This document shows positions 33,847 through 45,974 of a DNA stretch of 47,929 nt, piece by piece; position 1 is the first letter of the stretch; the number at the start of each line of letters is the position of its first letter. Both the position numbers and the translations under genes were made by a program. The DNA is from Caldimonas caldifontis (GTDB lineage: Bacteria > Pseudomonadota > Gammaproteobacteria > Burkholderiales > Burkholderiaceae_C): the NCBI RefSeq assembly GCF_002930615.1, contig NZ_PSNX01000018.1:1-47929 (forward strand), given 5' to 3'. Below the pieces are notes generated by a model. That model searched no databases. It saw nothing but the letters and a program-made list of their open reading frames with translations, and was not told the origin of the DNA.

Positions 33847-34171
33847 GTCGAATTTCTCCATCACGTGAGTGGTTGATGTGCCGGGTCGGGGCGAGAACCG
33901 CATGAGCCCTCGTTCCTGCCGAACACCTGCGAGGCGAATGGTACTGCGTGTGCATGCCACTGAGAAGCAGTTTTCAGAGGGAAAACCACCGTTTGAGCCA
34001 GTGTTCATGCGGTTTTGTCGCGGCCGGGCATCACTGAAAGGGGGGGACTCCCCCTCTGGAAGCCCCCAAGGCGCGCAACAACGGGCTGTTACCCATCGCA
34101 CCTCGACGCTTTCCACAATGGTCTGCCGCTCCTTCCAATCCCCTTCCCCAGCCATCACACAGGAGACAGCC
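33847..34171. other. divergent intergenic region, SWIB protein / DJ-1 protein
   Basis: 325 bp without a convincing gene. It holds the promoters of both neighbours and a GGGGG-ACT-CCCCC inverted repeat near 34041-34054. No confident operator was found; an apparent upstream extension of the DJ-1 frame lacks a start signal. Confidence 0.55.
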
Positions 34172-34750
34172 ATGGCCAAGAAGATCCTCATGCTCGTCGG
34201 CGATTTCGGCGAGGACTACGAAACGATGGTGCCCTTCCAGGCGCTCTCGATGGTGGGCCACACCGTGCATGCGGTGTGCCCGGACAAGCGCGCCGGCGAC
34301 TGGGTGATGACCGCCATCCACGACTTCGACGGCTACCAGACCTACTCGGAAAAGCCCGGCCACCGCTTCAGCCTCAACGCCGACTTCGCACAGGTCAAGG
34401 GCGAGGACTACGACGCCCTGGTGGTGCCCGGCGGGCGCGCACCCGAGTACCTGCGCATGAACCGCGAGGTGATCGCCCTCGTCCAGCACTTCGCGAAGGC
34501 CGGCAAGCCCATCGCCGCCATCTGCCATGGCGCGCAGTTGCTGGCCGCCGCGGGCGTGATCCGCGGCAGAAAAGTGTCGGCCTATCCGGCCTGCGCCGCC
34601 GAGGTGGAACTGGCGGGTGCAAGCTATGCCGAGATCGCGGTGGACCAGGCCGTGACCGACGGCACCCTGGTGACCGCGCCCGCCTGGCCAGCCCACCCGG
34701 CCTGGCTCGCGCAGTTCCTGAAGGTGCTGGGCACACGCATCGAGGCCTGA
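34172..34750 (+). CDS. DJ-1/PfpI-family protein
   Basis: 192 aa from the ATG at 34172 (AGGAGA at a good distance). The nucleophile elbow AAICHGAQ places the reactive Cys118-His119 pair, with Glu14 (GDFGEDYE) as the usual partner residue. [14 protein letters not shown] is the PfpI/YhbO-type signature; related proteins are glyoxalase III, deglycase-like or stress proteins. Cytosolic. The activity is uncertain as family functions vary. Confidence 0.92.
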   Translation: MAKKILMLVGDFGEDYETMVPFQALSMVGHTVHAVCPDKRAGDWVMTAIHDFDGYQTYSEKPGHRFSLNADFAQVKGEDYDALVVPGGRAPEYLRMNREVIALVQHFAKAGKPIAAICHGAQLLAAAGVIRGRKVSAYPACAAEVELAGASYAEIAVDQAVTDGTLVTAPAWPAHPAWLAQFLKVLGTRIEA

Positions 34751-34821
34751 GCTTGGCAAGGCCGCGGCACAGCGGCTATGGTTGAAGCTGTCCGCGCGGC
34801 TCGCGCGACGAGGAGACCCCG

Positions 34822-35199
34822 ATGTGCGAGATCTTCATTCGCGCCAACCCGCAGTCCTACGACTCGCGCACCCGCTCGGTGCGCCTGCACGGCGTGGTCA
34901 CCAGCATCCGGCTGGAAAACCTCTTCTGGGAGGTGCTGGCCGAGATCGGCGAGCGCGACGGCCTGGGGGTGACCCAGCTCATCGAGAAGCTCTACGACGA
35001 GCTGGTGGCCGCGCGCGGGGAGGTGGGCAACTTCGCCTCCTTCCTGCGCGTGAGTGCGCTGCGCTACCTGGCGCTGCAACTGCACGAGCGCATCCCCAGC
35101 GACCTGTCGGTGCCCATCCGCTCGCTCGACGCCCGCCAGGTGCTCGATCGCCTGCCCGAGAGCTGGGCCACGCCGGGGCTGCGGCCACGGCCGCACTGA
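34822..35199 (+). CDS. ribbon-helix-helix domain protein (RHH_4)
   Basis: 125 aa. TRSVRLHGVVTSIRLENLFW, then LAEIGERDGLGVTQLIEKLYDE, is the RHH_4 pattern: a short strand TSIRLE for DNA contacts followed by two helices. The rest is helical (NFASFLRVSALRYLALQL). This is likely a small DNA-binding regulator. No operator or target is visible. Its stop faces the stop of the oxidase gene 3 bp away. Confidence 0.75.
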   Translation: MCEIFIRANPQSYDSRTRSVRLHGVVTSIRLENLFWEVLAEIGERDGLGVTQLIEKLYDELVAARGEVGNFASFLRVSALRYLALQLHERIPSDLSVPIRSLDARQVLDRLPESWATPGLRPRPH

Positions 35200-35202
35200 A
35201 CG

Positions 35203-36303
35203 TCAGGCGCGGAGCGGATCGAGCAGCAGCTCGGGCGTGATCGCGTCCAGCGTGGCGCAGCCGCACAGCGCCATCGCGATCTCGAGTTCGTCGCGCAGCA
35301 GGCGCAGCAGATGCGCCACTCCCTGCGCCCCGCCGGCCGCCAGCGCCCACACCTGGGGCCGGCCGACCAGCACGGCGCTGGCCCCCAGCGCCAGCGCCTT
35401 GAAGACGTCGGTGCCGCGGCGGATGCCGCCGTCCACCAGCACCGGCAAGCGCCCTCCCACCGCGGCCAGCACGGCCGGCAGCACCTGCGCCGTGGGGGCG
35501 GCCGTGTCCAGCGTGCGCCCCCCGTGGTTGGAGACGATGAGGCCCGCCACACCATGGCCCAGCGCCTCGCGTGCGTCGGCGGGGTGCATCACGCCCTTGA
35601 GCAGCACCGGCAGGCGGGTCGTGGCACACAGCCAGTCGACGTCGTCCCAGGTGGGTGCCGCCTGCAGCAGGTCATCGAAGAGCGCACTGCGCCCCGGAGC
35701 CGCCGGTGACGCCACCGCAGACGGCCGGCCGGCCAGGTGTACCGCCGAGACACCCGGCGGCAGGCGGAAGCCGGCCCGCCGCTCGCGGTCGCGCGCGCCG
35801 CTGACCGGCGCATCCACGGTGAGCACCAGCGCCTCGCAGCCCGCGGCCTCGGCGCGCTGCACCAGCTCGCGCCAGAAACCGCGGTCGGTCTGCGGATAGA
35901 GCTGCATCCACAGCGGGCCGGCCTCGGTTTCACCGTGCATCGCCTGCGCCACCGCTTCCACCGGCGTGTTCGACTGCAGGCTGAGCACCATGCCCGCCCC
36001 CAGCGCCGCGGCGGCGTAGGCGGTGGCCAGCTCGCCATCGGGATGGGCCAGGCGTTGATGGGCCACGGGCGCCAGCAGGATGGGATGCGCCAGCGTGCGG
36101 CCCAGCAGCGTGCGGCGGGTGTGACCGCCGGCCGTGCGGCACAGCACCCTGGGCTGCAGGCACAGCGCGTCCCAGGCCGCACGGTTCGCCCGCACGGTGT
36201 GCTCGTCGCCGGCACCCCCACTGACATAGGCCCAGGCGTTGGCGTCGAGACGCGCCTGCGCCAGCGCCTCGTAGTCGGCCGGACTCACGGCGGCGGCACT
36301 CAT
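35203..36303 (-). CDS. FMN-dependent alpha-hydroxy-acid oxidase/dehydrogenase
   Basis: 366 aa from the ATG at 36303, whose ATGA overlaps the PiuC stop. TIM-barrel enzyme with [35 protein letters not shown], Lys236 in LLKGV, the catalytic His260 and Arg263 in SNHGGRTLD, and FMN-phosphate binding at [17 protein letters not shown]. These match the L-lactate dehydrogenase/glycolate oxidase family (two-electron oxidation of 2-hydroxy acids to 2-keto acids). The exact substrate is unknown. It is the third gene of an iron-regulated operon, an unusual partnership. Confidence 0.92.
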   Translation of the reverse strand: MSAAAVSPADYEALAQARLDANAWAYVSGGAGDEHTVRANRAAWDALCLQPRVLCRTAGGHTRRTLLGRTLAHPILLAPVAHQRLAHPDGELATAYAAAALGAGMVLSLQSNTPVEAVAQAMHGETEAGPLWMQLYPQTDRGFWRELVQRAEAAGCEALVLTVDAPVSGARDRERRAGFRLPPGVSAVHLAGRPSAVASPAAPGRSALFDDLLQAAPTWDDVDWLCATTRLPVLLKGVMHPADAREALGHGVAGLIVSNHGGRTLDTAAPTAQVLPAVLAAVGGRLPVLVDGGIRRGTDVFKALALGASAVLVGRPQVWALAAGGAQGVAHLLRLLRDELEIAMALCGCATLDAITPELLLDPLRA

Positions 36304-36983
36304 GTGTCGGCCCACAATCGCAGGAGGTTGTGGTAGGTGCCGCTCAGGCCCACCACCGCCGCGTCGGTGCCAGCCATCTCGCGCAAGGCGCCCAGGTGCC
36401 GGTCCATGTCGAAGAGCAGGCGGCGCTGCTCGTCGCTGCGCACCATGCTCTCGACCCAGAAGAAACTGGCCAGGCGCTCGCCGCGTGTGACCGGGCTCAC
36501 GGCATGCACGCTGGTGCCCGGGTAGATCACGGCATCGCCCGCGGGCAGCTTCACGCGCTGGCGACCGAAGGTGTCGTCGATCACCAGCTCGCCGCCGTCG
36601 TAATCCTCGGGATCGGACAGGAAGAGGGTGCAGCTCACGTCCGAGCGCACCCGCTGGCCGGTGGCGCGCGAGTGCATCACCGCCCCATCCACATGGGCAC
36701 CATAGGTGTTGGCGTCGCCTCCATAGCGGTTGAACAGAGGGTTGAAGATCTTCTTGGGCAGGGCCGCCGAGAAGAACACCGCGTGGCGCTCCAGGGCGGC
36801 CAGCACCAGGGCCTGCAGCCGGCGCGAGGCCTCGCTGTCCTGGCGCAGCTGGCGGTTGTGCTTGGCCTGCACCGCCTGGGCGCCGGCCGTGGCGCGGCCG
36901 TCGATCCATTCGCCGCTGGCCAGCCACTGGCGGGCCTGCCGGAGTTCATCGGGATGGAGGACCTGGCGTAGATGCACGAGCAT
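36300..36983 (-). CDS. piuC: PKHD-type Fe(II)/2-oxoglutarate hydroxylase PiuC/YbiX
   Basis: 227 aa, the usual size. The cupin-like core provides iron ligands His97 and Asp99 (HVDGAV) and His160 ([13 protein letters not shown]), with Arg170 for 2-oxoglutarate. The N-terminus [20 protein letters not shown] is typical. PiuC is found beside TonB siderophore receptors and is iron-regulated, though its substrate is not certain. It begins 16 bp after the receptor stop and overlaps the oxidase gene. Confidence 0.93.
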   Translation of the reverse strand: MLVHLRQVLHPDELRQARQWLASGEWIDGRATAGAQAVQAKHNRQLRQDSEASRRLQALVLAALERHAVFFSAALPKKIFNPLFNRYGGDANTYGAHVDGAVMHSRATGQRVRSDVSCTLFLSDPEDYDGGELVIDDTFGRQRVKLPAGDAVIYPGTSVHAVSPVTRGERLASFFWVESMVRSDEQRRLLFDMDRHLGALREMAGTDAAVVGLSGTYHNLLRLWADT

Positions 36984-36999
36984 GGCTGGGACCCTTCCC

Positions 37000-39261
37000 T
37001 CAGAACACGGCCTTGAGCGTGGCCTGCACCGTGCGGGGCGCCCCGGGCGTGTAGAAACCGCGGTACAGCGAGTCGGCGTAGAGCTTGTCGGTGGCATTGT
37101 TGACGTTCACCTTGAGCGACAACGACTCGTTGAAGGCGTACTCGGCCATGAGGTCCAGCGTGGTGAAGCTGGCCGCGGTGACATGACGCGCCCCCTCGGG
37201 GTTCTGCTCGCCGCGGTGGTTCAGGCCCGCACCCACGCGCAGCGACGGCAGCACCCGGTAGGTGGTCCACAGGCTGGCGCTGTGCTTGGGCGTGAGGCCC
37301 GGGCGATCGCCTTGCACCTGCGCGCCGGTCCCTGCGGGGTTGGGGGTGACGTTGCTGCGGTCGATCCTGGCGCTCGGAATCCAGGTGTAGGACAGGAAGG
37401 CGTCCCACTGGGCGGTGATGCGCCCGGCCACGTCCAGGTCCAGGCCCAGCGCGTGGCGCTTGCCCGACAGCAGGTCCTGCGGCGAATCCGGGTCGGTGTT
37501 GCGCTCGTTGTACTTCTCTGAGTAGAACAGTGCCGTGCCCACCCACAGCCGGTTGTCGAGCAGATCGAACTTGCCGCCGATTTCGATGTTGCGACTCTTC
37601 TCGGGCGGCGTGTTCAGCACCCGCGCATTCGCCGGGTTGGTCAGCGCCGCGTTGATGGTGTGCTGGTAGGTGTCGGCCGAGGTGTTGTAGGAGGTGCCAT
37701 ACGACACATGGAAGGACGCCCAGTCATTGGGCTGGAAGAGCAGACCCACCCGCGGGCTCCAGAGCATGTCCTTCATCGTGAAGCTGTTGCCGGCCGTGTC
37801 CCGGAAATCGGCCTTGAAGCGGTCGAAGCGCAGGCCGCCCACCAGTTTGAGCACCGACGTCAGCTCGACCGTGTCCTGGGCATACAGGCTGATGTTGCGC
37901 ACGTCGAACTCGTTCATCGCGATGTCGCGCGTGTCACCGATGCTCGCCCCATCATTGGGGGTGCCCACGGTGGTGTTCGGGCGGGCCGGGCCGGCCGCGT
38001 TGTTGTTGCGCCGGGCGTCTTCCTGGGTGAACTCCACGCCCGCGATCAGGCTGTGGCGAACGCCCAGGGCCTGGAAGCTGTTGCTGAAGTCGCTTTGCAG
38101 CGTGGTGATGTCGCTCACTCCCACGCGGCCCTTGCCGGTGCGCGTGAGCACGGTGTCGGGCCCGAGGGTGTCCGGCGTGACGGCCACGCCACCCGGCTGC
38201 GACGCCGCGCCGGCGAAGCGCACCACGCTGGCCCACAGGTCGCGCTCGAAGCGGCCATGCTGCAGCGAGGTCTTGAGTTCGGCGCCGCCACCGAAGCGAT
38301 GGATGTGCATCAGGCTGCCGTAGGTCGAGCGGCCCTGGTTGTAGTCGCTGGCCAGACCGTAGTAGTTCTTGGCCGGCAGCGAGGGCTTGATCTTGCCGTC
38401 GATCAGGAACCAGGGGTGGTTGTAGAGCGGCTTGTTGTCGTACTCGAGGTGGTAGAAGCCCACCTGGAATTCGTTGGCCGTGCCGATGCCCCAGTTGTAG
38501 GTGGGCGCGATGCCCTTCTTGTCAATCTCCGCCCCCCAGTGCTCGGCCTGGTGCACCAGGGTGTTGATGCGCAAGGCCGCATCCGGTCCCGTCAGGAGGT
38601 TGAAGTCGCCGGTCACGCGCCAGTCCTCACCGGAGCCGGCGCTGACATTGACCTCGTGGCGGTTCATCAGGAACGGCCGCTTGCTCACCTGGTTCACCAC
38701 GCCGCCGGTGGAGCCGCGACCGAAGAGCATCGAGGCCGAGCCCTTGAGCACCTCGACACGCTCGAGGTTGAAGGTGTCGCGCTCCTGCAGGCCCGGGTCG
38801 CGCCGGCCATCGAGGTAGATGTCGCCAGCCTGCAGCAGCGAAAAACCGCGCAGACGGACGTCCTCTTCGCCGGTCTCGCCGGCCTGGAAGGTCACGCCGG
38901 CAGTGGCGCGCAGCACTTCGCGGAAGTCGTCGAGGTTGCGGTCGTCCATCAGGCGCTCGGTGATGACCGTGACCGACTGGGGGATGTCGCGCAGGGCCTG
39001 GTCACCCTTGCCGATGCCACTGCGGTTCACGCGCAGACTGTCCTTCGGGTCGTGCTCGGCCGTGGCCTGCACCTTCACCTCCGGCAGGGCGGTGGCTTGA
39101 GCGGCGGCCGGGGGGTCAGCCGGCGGCGTCTGGGCCCAGGCGCCGCCCACGGCCAGGCTGGCCATGAGCGCGGCGGCGGGGCCGACGCGGGGAGCCGCCG
39201 GAGCGGCCGAGGGGGAACGGGACGGGCGCGGGCGCGCCTGGGCGCGGACGGTGCGTGCCAT
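37000..39261 (-). CDS. TonB-dependent siderophore receptor (PiuA/Fiu type)
   Basis: 753 aa. A signal peptide with a long Arg-rich n-region ends at about AWA-Q. The plug domain has the [36 protein letters not shown] and VNQVSKRP motifs. The barrel ends in aromatic Phe (TLKAVF), as outer-membrane proteins do. The gene opens an operon with PiuC and is preceded by a Fur-type box, so it is an outer-membrane ferric-siderophore uptake protein. A catecholate-type ligand, as for PiuA, is plausible but not shown. An in-frame ATG (residue 33) could give a shorter form without the Arg-rich start. Confidence 0.95.
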   Translation of the reverse strand: MARTVRAQARPRPSRSPSAAPAAPRVGPAAALMASLAVGGAWAQTPPADPPAAAQATALPEVKVQATAEHDPKDSLRVNRSGIGKGDQALRDIPQSVTVITERLMDDRNLDDFREVLRATAGVTFQAGETGEEDVRLRGFSLLQAGDIYLDGRRDPGLQERDTFNLERVEVLKGSASMLFGRGSTGGVVNQVSKRPFLMNRHEVNVSAGSGEDWRVTGDFNLLTGPDAALRINTLVHQAEHWGAEIDKKGIAPTYNWGIGTANEFQVGFYHLEYDNKPLYNHPWFLIDGKIKPSLPAKNYYGLASDYNQGRSTYGSLMHIHRFGGGAELKTSLQHGRFERDLWASVVRFAGAASQPGGVAVTPDTLGPDTVLTRTGKGRVGVSDITTLQSDFSNSFQALGVRHSLIAGVEFTQEDARRNNNAAGPARPNTTVGTPNDGASIGDTRDIAMNEFDVRNISLYAQDTVELTSVLKLVGGLRFDRFKADFRDTAGNSFTMKDMLWSPRVGLLFQPNDWASFHVSYGTSYNTSADTYQHTINAALTNPANARVLNTPPEKSRNIEIGGKFDLLDNRLWVGTALFYSEKYNERNTDPDSPQDLLSGKRHALGLDLDVAGRITAQWDAFLSYTWIPSARIDRSNVTPNPAGTGAQVQGDRPGLTPKHSASLWTTYRVLPSLRVGAGLNHRGEQNPEGARHVTAASFTTLDLMAEYAFNESLSLKVNVNNATDKLYADSLYRGFYTPGAPRTVQATLKAVF

Positions 39262-39384
39262 GAGGGCTTCTCTCCAGAGTGGTGCAAGACACTGACCGAA
39301 CGATGTCTTGGCTGGCGAGAAGCGAGGCCGGCCTCAGCCGGACCCCAGGGCTGGCGGGACCGTGTTCGGAACGAAACTTTTCGT

Positions 39385-39403
39385 AATGATAATGATTCTT
39401 ATT
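39385..39403. promoter_or_regulatory. Fur box upstream of the siderophore receptor
   Basis: AATGATAATGATTCTTATT; its inner 7-1-7 unit TGATAAT-G-ATTCTTA matches the Fur consensus at 12 of 14 positions. It is 123 bp upstream of the receptor start in an A+T-rich patch. Confidence 0.85.
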
Positions 39404-39463
39404 GTGTTTTGCGCGATCCGCCGGGAGAAGGGTGCGGCAAGCGCGCACCCTGCCCAGAGCCTC

Positions 39464-40429
39464 TCAGGATGTCTTGCGATCGGGCAGCTTGGGCGCCGTG
39501 CGCACGCTCAGGACCATCGTGATCGCCAGGATGGTCGCCACCACGCCGAGGGAGGCGAACACGGGGATCTTCACCACGTCGATGAGCAGCATCTTGCTGC
39601 CGATGAAGACCAGGATCACCGCCAGGCCGTAGCTCAGCAGGTGGAACTTGGCCGCCATGGCCGCGAGCAGGAAATACATCGCGCGCAGACCCAGGATGGC
39701 GAAGATGTTCGAGGTCAGCACGATGAAGGGGTCGGTGGTGATCGCGAAGATCGCGGGAATGGAATCCACCGCGAAGATCACGTCGATCACGCCCACCAGG
39801 GCCACCACCAGCAGCAGCGGCGTGGCGATGCGCTTGCCGTTCTCCATCGTGAAGAACTTCTCGCCATCGAAGTTCTTCGACACCGGCATCAGGCGACGCA
39901 GCAGCTTGAGCGCGGGGTTGTCGTCCAGGTTGGGCTCCTGGCCCGAGGCCCACCACATCTTGATGCCGGTGACGAGCAGGAAGGCGCCGAAGACATAGAG
40001 CAGCCAGTGGAACTGCGCCACGAGCCAGCTGCCCAGCAGGATCATCACCGTGCGCAGCACGATGGCCCCGATGATGCCGATCATGAGCACCCGCTTCTGG
40101 TAGGCCGGCGGCACCGCGAAGTAGGTGAAGATCATCAGAAAGACGAAGATGTTGTCGACCGCGAGCGACTTCTCGATGAGGTAGCCGGTCAGGAACTCGG
40201 TGGCCTTGACATTGGCCACGGCCGTGCCGTGATCCTGTGCCACCGCCCACCAGAACAGCCCGTTGAAGGCAAAGCTCAGGGCGATCCACACGAGCGACCA
40301 GTTCAGCGCCTCCTTCACCGACACCGCATGAGCGCCCTGCTTGCGCAGGACCACGAAGTCGATGAAAAGCGCAACGAGAACGGAAACGACAAAAAAGACC
40401 CAGAGCCAGTCCGGCGCAATGGTGTTCAT
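39464..40429 (-). CDS. TerC/Alx-family membrane protein (likely Mn2+ exporter)
   Basis: 321 aa from the ATG at 40429; the longer frame to 40525 would enter the riboswitch. Nine hydrophobic segments with the family signature ALNWSLVWIALSFAFN, EKSLAVDNIFVFLMIF (acid residues in membrane) and VDVIFAVDSIPAIFAIT. Alx and other TerC proteins export manganese; the 5' manganese riboswitch argues for the same role here. It is an inner-membrane protein. The gene stands alone after the convergent region with the receptor promoter. Confidence 0.93.
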   Translation of the reverse strand: MNTIAPDWLWVFFVVSVLVALFIDFVVLRKQGAHAVSVKEALNWSLVWIALSFAFNGLFWWAVAQDHGTAVANVKATEFLTGYLIEKSLAVDNIFVFLMIFTYFAVPPAYQKRVLMIGIIGAIVLRTVMILLGSWLVAQFHWLLYVFGAFLLVTGIKMWWASGQEPNLDDNPALKLLRRLMPVSKNFDGEKFFTMENGKRIATPLLLVVALVGVIDVIFAVDSIPAIFAITTDPFIVLTSNIFAILGLRAMYFLLAAMAAKFHLLSYGLAVILVFIGSKMLLIDVVKIPVFASLGVVATILAITMVLSVRTAPKLPDRKTS

Positions 40430-40454
40430 GAACACTCCAAGAAAGGTTGGATTG

Positions 40455-40595
40455 CGCCGAAAGGTCTTGCGGGGTGAAGACGCAGCCCTGGCGGGCTGGC
40501 TTCCTGCGGGGCCCGGGCGCTTCATTCGAAGCGTCCGTATTGACGGGCCGTCGCCACGGTGGGGAACCGTGTGCTACTCCCCCTTCGACAGTCGG
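40455..40595 (-). ncRNA. yybP-ykoY-type manganese riboswitch in the terC 5' leader
   Basis: On the minus strand the leader contains CGAAGGGGGAGTAGC at its 5' side, then CGTCAATACGG and at the 3' side GCAAGACCTTTCGG. These are the conserved loops of the yybP-ykoY class: GGGAGUAGC, the UCAA(c)AUAC-type loop and GCAAGACC with CCUUU pairing back to the AAGG of P1. It ends about 26 nt before the TerC start, fitting translational control. TerC/Alx genes are a main target of this class. Confidence 0.85.
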
Positions 40596-40721
40596 GATTG
40601 TCGCGGCTGGCCCCAAAACCCAGCAAGTCGCGGGGCTTTGTTCCCATAGGCTTCAATGCAAGCCAGACTTCCACTTACGTCTCTGCGCCCTGGCGCCCGC
40701 CCGACCAACGAGGAGCCCTCC

Positions 40722-41165
40722 ATGCACAAGACCGTCATCCTGGTCGACGATGCTGCACACACCCGCGCCCGCCTCACGGCCTTGCTTGATGCCCAACCCG
40801 CACCGGTGCGCGTGGCTCCCGGCGAGCTGGTGCTCATCGGCTGCGCGCCGCGCATGACGCACCGCGTCTCGAAGTGGGTGTCCCACGGGGCGCGGGAACA
40901 CTGGCGCACCAAGTGGGCGCGCAAGCTCTTCGACGAATTGCAGCCCTGGCTGCAGGCCCAGGGACTCACGGCGGAATGCGTGCTGGCCAAGGGGCCGATC
41001 GAGGACGTGGTGGCCGAACTGCAGGCCGACCAGGTGATCGATGCGCGCCGGCCGAAGGCCCCTGCGCCCACGGAAGCACCCCGCGAGCCGGCCGCCCGTC
41101 CAGCCTGGCGCTCGGCCTTGATGGTGTTCGGTCTGGGCACCCTGATCGCGCTGGCCGAGGCCTGA
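40722..41165 (+). CDS. hypothetical protein, UspA-like with a C-terminal membrane segment
   Basis: 147 aa from the ATG at 40722 (GAGGAG 7 nt upstream). It begins MHKTVILVDDAAHTRARLTAL and contains LVLIGCAPRM and VLAKGPIEDVVAELQADQVI, like the alternating strand-helix pattern of universal-stress proteins, but without a clear ATP-loop. The C-terminus SALMVFGLGTLIALAEA is a short membrane anchor. It precedes the holin-family gene by 55 bp and may share its transcript. Function unknown. Confidence 0.6.
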   Translation: MHKTVILVDDAAHTRARLTALLDAQPAPVRVAPGELVLIGCAPRMTHRVSKWVSHGAREHWRTKWARKLFDELQPWLQAQGLTAECVLAKGPIEDVVAELQADQVIDARRPKAPAPTEAPREPAARPAWRSALMVFGLGTLIALAEA

Positions 41166-41220
41166 AGGCGCCCCGCTGTCGGCACTGGGCGCGAGCCCGG
41201 GGCTGCGCTATGCTGGGCAC

Positions 41221-41577
41221 ATGCTGCTGATCCTTCTTCGCTGGGGCCTCCTGGCCGCCGCCCTGCTTTTCGTTGCCTATCTCTACCCGGCCGTGCAGGT
41301 GGCCAGCTTTGGCGCGGCCCTGGTCGCCGCGCTGGTGCTGGGTCTGCTCAACGCGGTGGTGCGGCCCATCCTGGTGGTGCTGACACTGCCGGTGACGCTG
41401 GTCACGCTGGGGCTCTTCCTCTTCGTGATCAACGCGCTGATGTTCTACTTCGCGGGCTATATGCTGGCCGGGCTGAATGTGCCCAGCTTCACCGCCGCGC
41501 TCATCGGTTCGCTGATCTACAGCGTGCTGGGGCTGGTGATCGACGCCGCGCTTCAGCAGCTGTTCGGCCGCCGCTGA
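41221..41577 (+). CDS. phage holin family (Phage_holin_4_2) membrane protein
   Basis: 118 aa with four hydrophobic segments (LLILLRWGLLAAALLFVAYL, ALVAALVLGLLNAVVRPILV, TLPVTLVTLGLFLFVINALM, and a last one ending LGLVIDAAL). The VRPILVVLTLPVTLVTLGLF stretch is typical of PF04020, small chromosomal membrane proteins often only called holins by similarity. The gene is not in a prophage, so a lytic role is unlikely. Its stop is 6 bp from the histidine kinase stop. Confidence 0.88.
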   Translation: MLLILLRWGLLAAALLFVAYLYPAVQVASFGAALVAALVLGLLNAVVRPILVVLTLPVTLVTLGLFLFVINALMFYFAGYMLAGLNVPSFTAALIGSLIYSVLGLVIDAALQQLFGRR

Positions 41578-41583
41578 CCCCCG

Positions 41584-43731
<2,148 letters not shown>

Positions 43732-43804
43732 TCGAAGGTCGTGGGGAGGGCTGGGAAAAGCGCCCCGGATTCTAGGAGGGCCCTTGCGCAGCCTGTCTAG
43801 GCGC

Positions 43805-44818
43805 TCACCCTAGGTTGTGGCCCCCACCCGCCACGCTCTCGCCCGGATCGTGAGGAATTCCCGCTGCCCACGCCAGGCCCTCCAGCAGCATGTCGCGCAC
43901 GGGTGTGAGCCCGCGATACGCCAGCACCGCCTCGCTCATGGTGGCCAGGGCGTGATGCAGGCGCTCGGCGAGGCCGGGCAAGGTGTGGAGGGCCTCGGTC
44001 AGGGGCTGCACCCGCACGCGGATGGTGAACATGGCCTGCCGTGACGAGGGCAGGGGCAGGAAGGTCTGTCGTTCATGACGGAACCAGGTGCGCTGCATCA
44101 GTGCCTGCGGCGACAGATGCGTGGGCCAGGGGTGGCGCGCAGCCCTCACCGGATGCGCGTCCAGCAGGGCGTGGGACGTGAGCGTCCACACGAAACGCTC
44201 ATGCGCTGCGCCCTGTGTGACCTGGTCGATGCGGCGAGCCGCCTGCTGCATCAGCAGCGTGTTGTCGGCCACCGGTGCGTGGATGGCCGTGAAGTGCAGG
44301 CCGATCTTCTCGCGGGGCACCCAGAAGGACGGCAGGCACACCGCCATCCAGGGCACACAGCCACTGGTCCCGTCGAGCACAGCGAGGTCTTCCTCGAAGG
44401 CCAGCGCCAGCAGCCCCGCCAGGCGCCACTCGGTGGGCAGTGCCGCCAGCACCTCGCCGGTGGCCGCATCGGCGCCCTCCATGGCGCGCAGCCGCCCTTG
44501 CACCGACACCGCCCAGCCGAGCCGGGCGGCCCGGGCTTCCTGCCCATCCCACGACCAGGCCTGCGGATGCTCCCGGGCGGCCTGGGCGCACAGGGCGTGC
44601 AGCGCCGGCGCCGCCTCGAAGCCCGGTTGCACGAGCAGCGCCTCGCCGGCGTCGTGCCCCAGCACCGACCGCTTGGCCACGCAGGCCGGCGCATCGGGCG
44701 CCAGGGGCGTGAGGTGGGCCCCCTGCACCAGCGGGTACAGGGTGGGCGTCATGAGGAAACGGCCCGGCGGAATGAGACGGTTGAGAGGGGGATGCACAGC
44801 AAGCTCCGTGCGCGGCAT
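43805..44818 (-). CDS. DUF3445/haem-dependent oxidative N-demethylase-like protein
   Basis: 337 aa from the ATG at 44818; an ATG at 44842 would add 8 residues, and the start is not settled. FRHERQTFLPLPSSRQAMFT and RVRVQPLTEALHTLPGLAERL near the C-terminus are the PF11927 (HODM_asu-like) pattern, with the conserved CVPWMAVCLPSFWVPREKIGLHF segment in the middle. The characterised member oxidatively removes N-methyl groups using haem. It is divergent from a Bug solute-binding gene. Confidence 0.7.
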   Translation of the reverse strand: MPRTELAVHPPLNRLIPPGRFLMTPTLYPLVQGAHLTPLAPDAPACVAKRSVLGHDAGEALLVQPGFEAAPALHALCAQAAREHPQAWSWDGQEARAARLGWAVSVQGRLRAMEGADAATGEVLAALPTEWRLAGLLALAFEEDLAVLDGTSGCVPWMAVCLPSFWVPREKIGLHFTAIHAPVADNTLLMQQAARRIDQVTQGAAHERFVWTLTSHALLDAHPVRAARHPWPTHLSPQALMQRTWFRHERQTFLPLPSSRQAMFTIRVRVQPLTEALHTLPGLAERLHHALATMSEAVLAYRGLTPVRDMLLEGLAWAAGIPHDPGESVAGGGHNLG

Positions 44819-44960
44819 CACCCCATTGTGCACAGCGTCCATGCGCCCACCGCGTCGCGGGGTTCTTCTGCCCTGCAGTCCAACCCGGGGATAGCCCCGA
44901 TCCCCTCCCGCGGTGGCGCTGCGCACACTCAAGCCATTGCCTATCGCCTATGGAGTTGCC

Positions 44961-45953
44961 ATGAACCGTCTCACTCGCCGTCACCTCGTCCTGGCTGGAC
45001 TGACCCTGGCGCTGGCCCCTGCCGCCTGGGCGCAGGCAGCGTGGCCAACCAAGCCCGTGCGCATCGTCGTGCCCTTTGCGCCGGGCGGCACCACCGACAT
45101 CCTGGCGCGCGCGCTGGCGCCGGAGCTCAGCCGCGCCTTCGGGCAGCAGTTCATCATCGACAACAAGCCTGGCGCGGGGGGCAATGTGGGCGCGGCCGAG
45201 GTGGCCCGCGCACCCGCCGACGGCTACACCTTCCTGATGGGCACGGTGGGCACCCACGGCATCAACGTGTCGCTCTACAGCAAGATGCCCTACGACCCGG
45301 TGAAGGATTTCGCCCCGGTCACTCTGGTGGCCGGTGTGCCCAATGTGCTGGTGATGAATCCGGCCAAGGCGGCCGAGTACCGAATCGACTCCGTTCCCGA
45401 CCTGATCCGCTTTGCCAGGGCCAACCCCGGCAAGCTCAACATGGCCTCCAGCGGCAACGGCACCTCCATCCACCTCTCGGGTGAGCTGTTCAAGACGATG
45501 ACCGGCACCTTCATGGTCCACTTCCCCTACCGGGGCTCGGCGCCGGCCGTGACCGACCTGCTCGGGGGGCAGATGGACCTGATGTTCGACAACCTGCCCT
45601 CGTCGATGCCGCACATCCGCGCGGGCAAGCTCAAGGCCCTGGCCGTCACGAGCGCCTCGCGCTCCGACGCCCTGCCCGACGTGCCCACCATCGCCGAGGC
45701 CGGCCCCGTGAAGGGCTATGAAGCGAGTTCATGGTTCGGGCTGCTGGCCCCCGCCGGCACTCCTGCCGACATCATCAACCGTGTGCAGCAGGAAACCGCC
45801 AAGGCGCTGGCCAATCCGGCCATCAAGGAAAGGCTGCAGTCGCAAGGAGCCATCCCCAGCGGCAACACGCCGGCCGAGTTCGCCCGCCTGATCGACAGCG
45901 AGATCAGGAAGTGGGCCGCCGTGGTCAAGGCCTCCGGCGCGAAGGTGGATTGA
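44961..45953 (+). CDS. Bug-family (TctC) tripartite tricarboxylate transporter binding protein
   Basis: 330 aa. The signal [20 protein letters not shown] has twin Arg residues, so Tat export is possible; GGAG lies 6 nt before the ATG. The mature protein has the family hallmarks [36 protein letters not shown] and [31 protein letters not shown]. Bug proteins bind carboxylates or other small acids in the periplasm and are greatly expanded in Burkholderiales. No TctA/B membrane genes are nearby, so it is an orphan. Ligand unknown. Confidence 0.93.
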   Translation: MNRLTRRHLVLAGLTLALAPAAWAQAAWPTKPVRIVVPFAPGGTTDILARALAPELSRAFGQQFIIDNKPGAGGNVGAAEVARAPADGYTFLMGTVGTHGINVSLYSKMPYDPVKDFAPVTLVAGVPNVLVMNPAKAAEYRIDSVPDLIRFARANPGKLNMASSGNGTSIHLSGELFKTMTGTFMVHFPYRGSAPAVTDLLGGQMDLMFDNLPSSMPHIRAGKLKALAVTSASRSDALPDVPTIAEAGPVKGYEASSWFGLLAPAGTPADIINRVQQETAKALANPAIKERLQSQGAIPSGNTPAEFARLIDSEIRKWAAVVKASGAKVD

Positions 45954-45974
45954 CGGCGAGGGCCGCCGCCCCGG

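Noticed and set aside
37660-39522. 620-codon plus-strand frame antisense to the TonB receptor
   Set aside because: Shadow of the receptor coding frame; no domain, no start signal.
41221-41577. Prophage lysis gene on the basis of the holin-family protein
   Set aside because: No other phage gene is near, and PF04020 proteins are common chromosomal membrane proteins.
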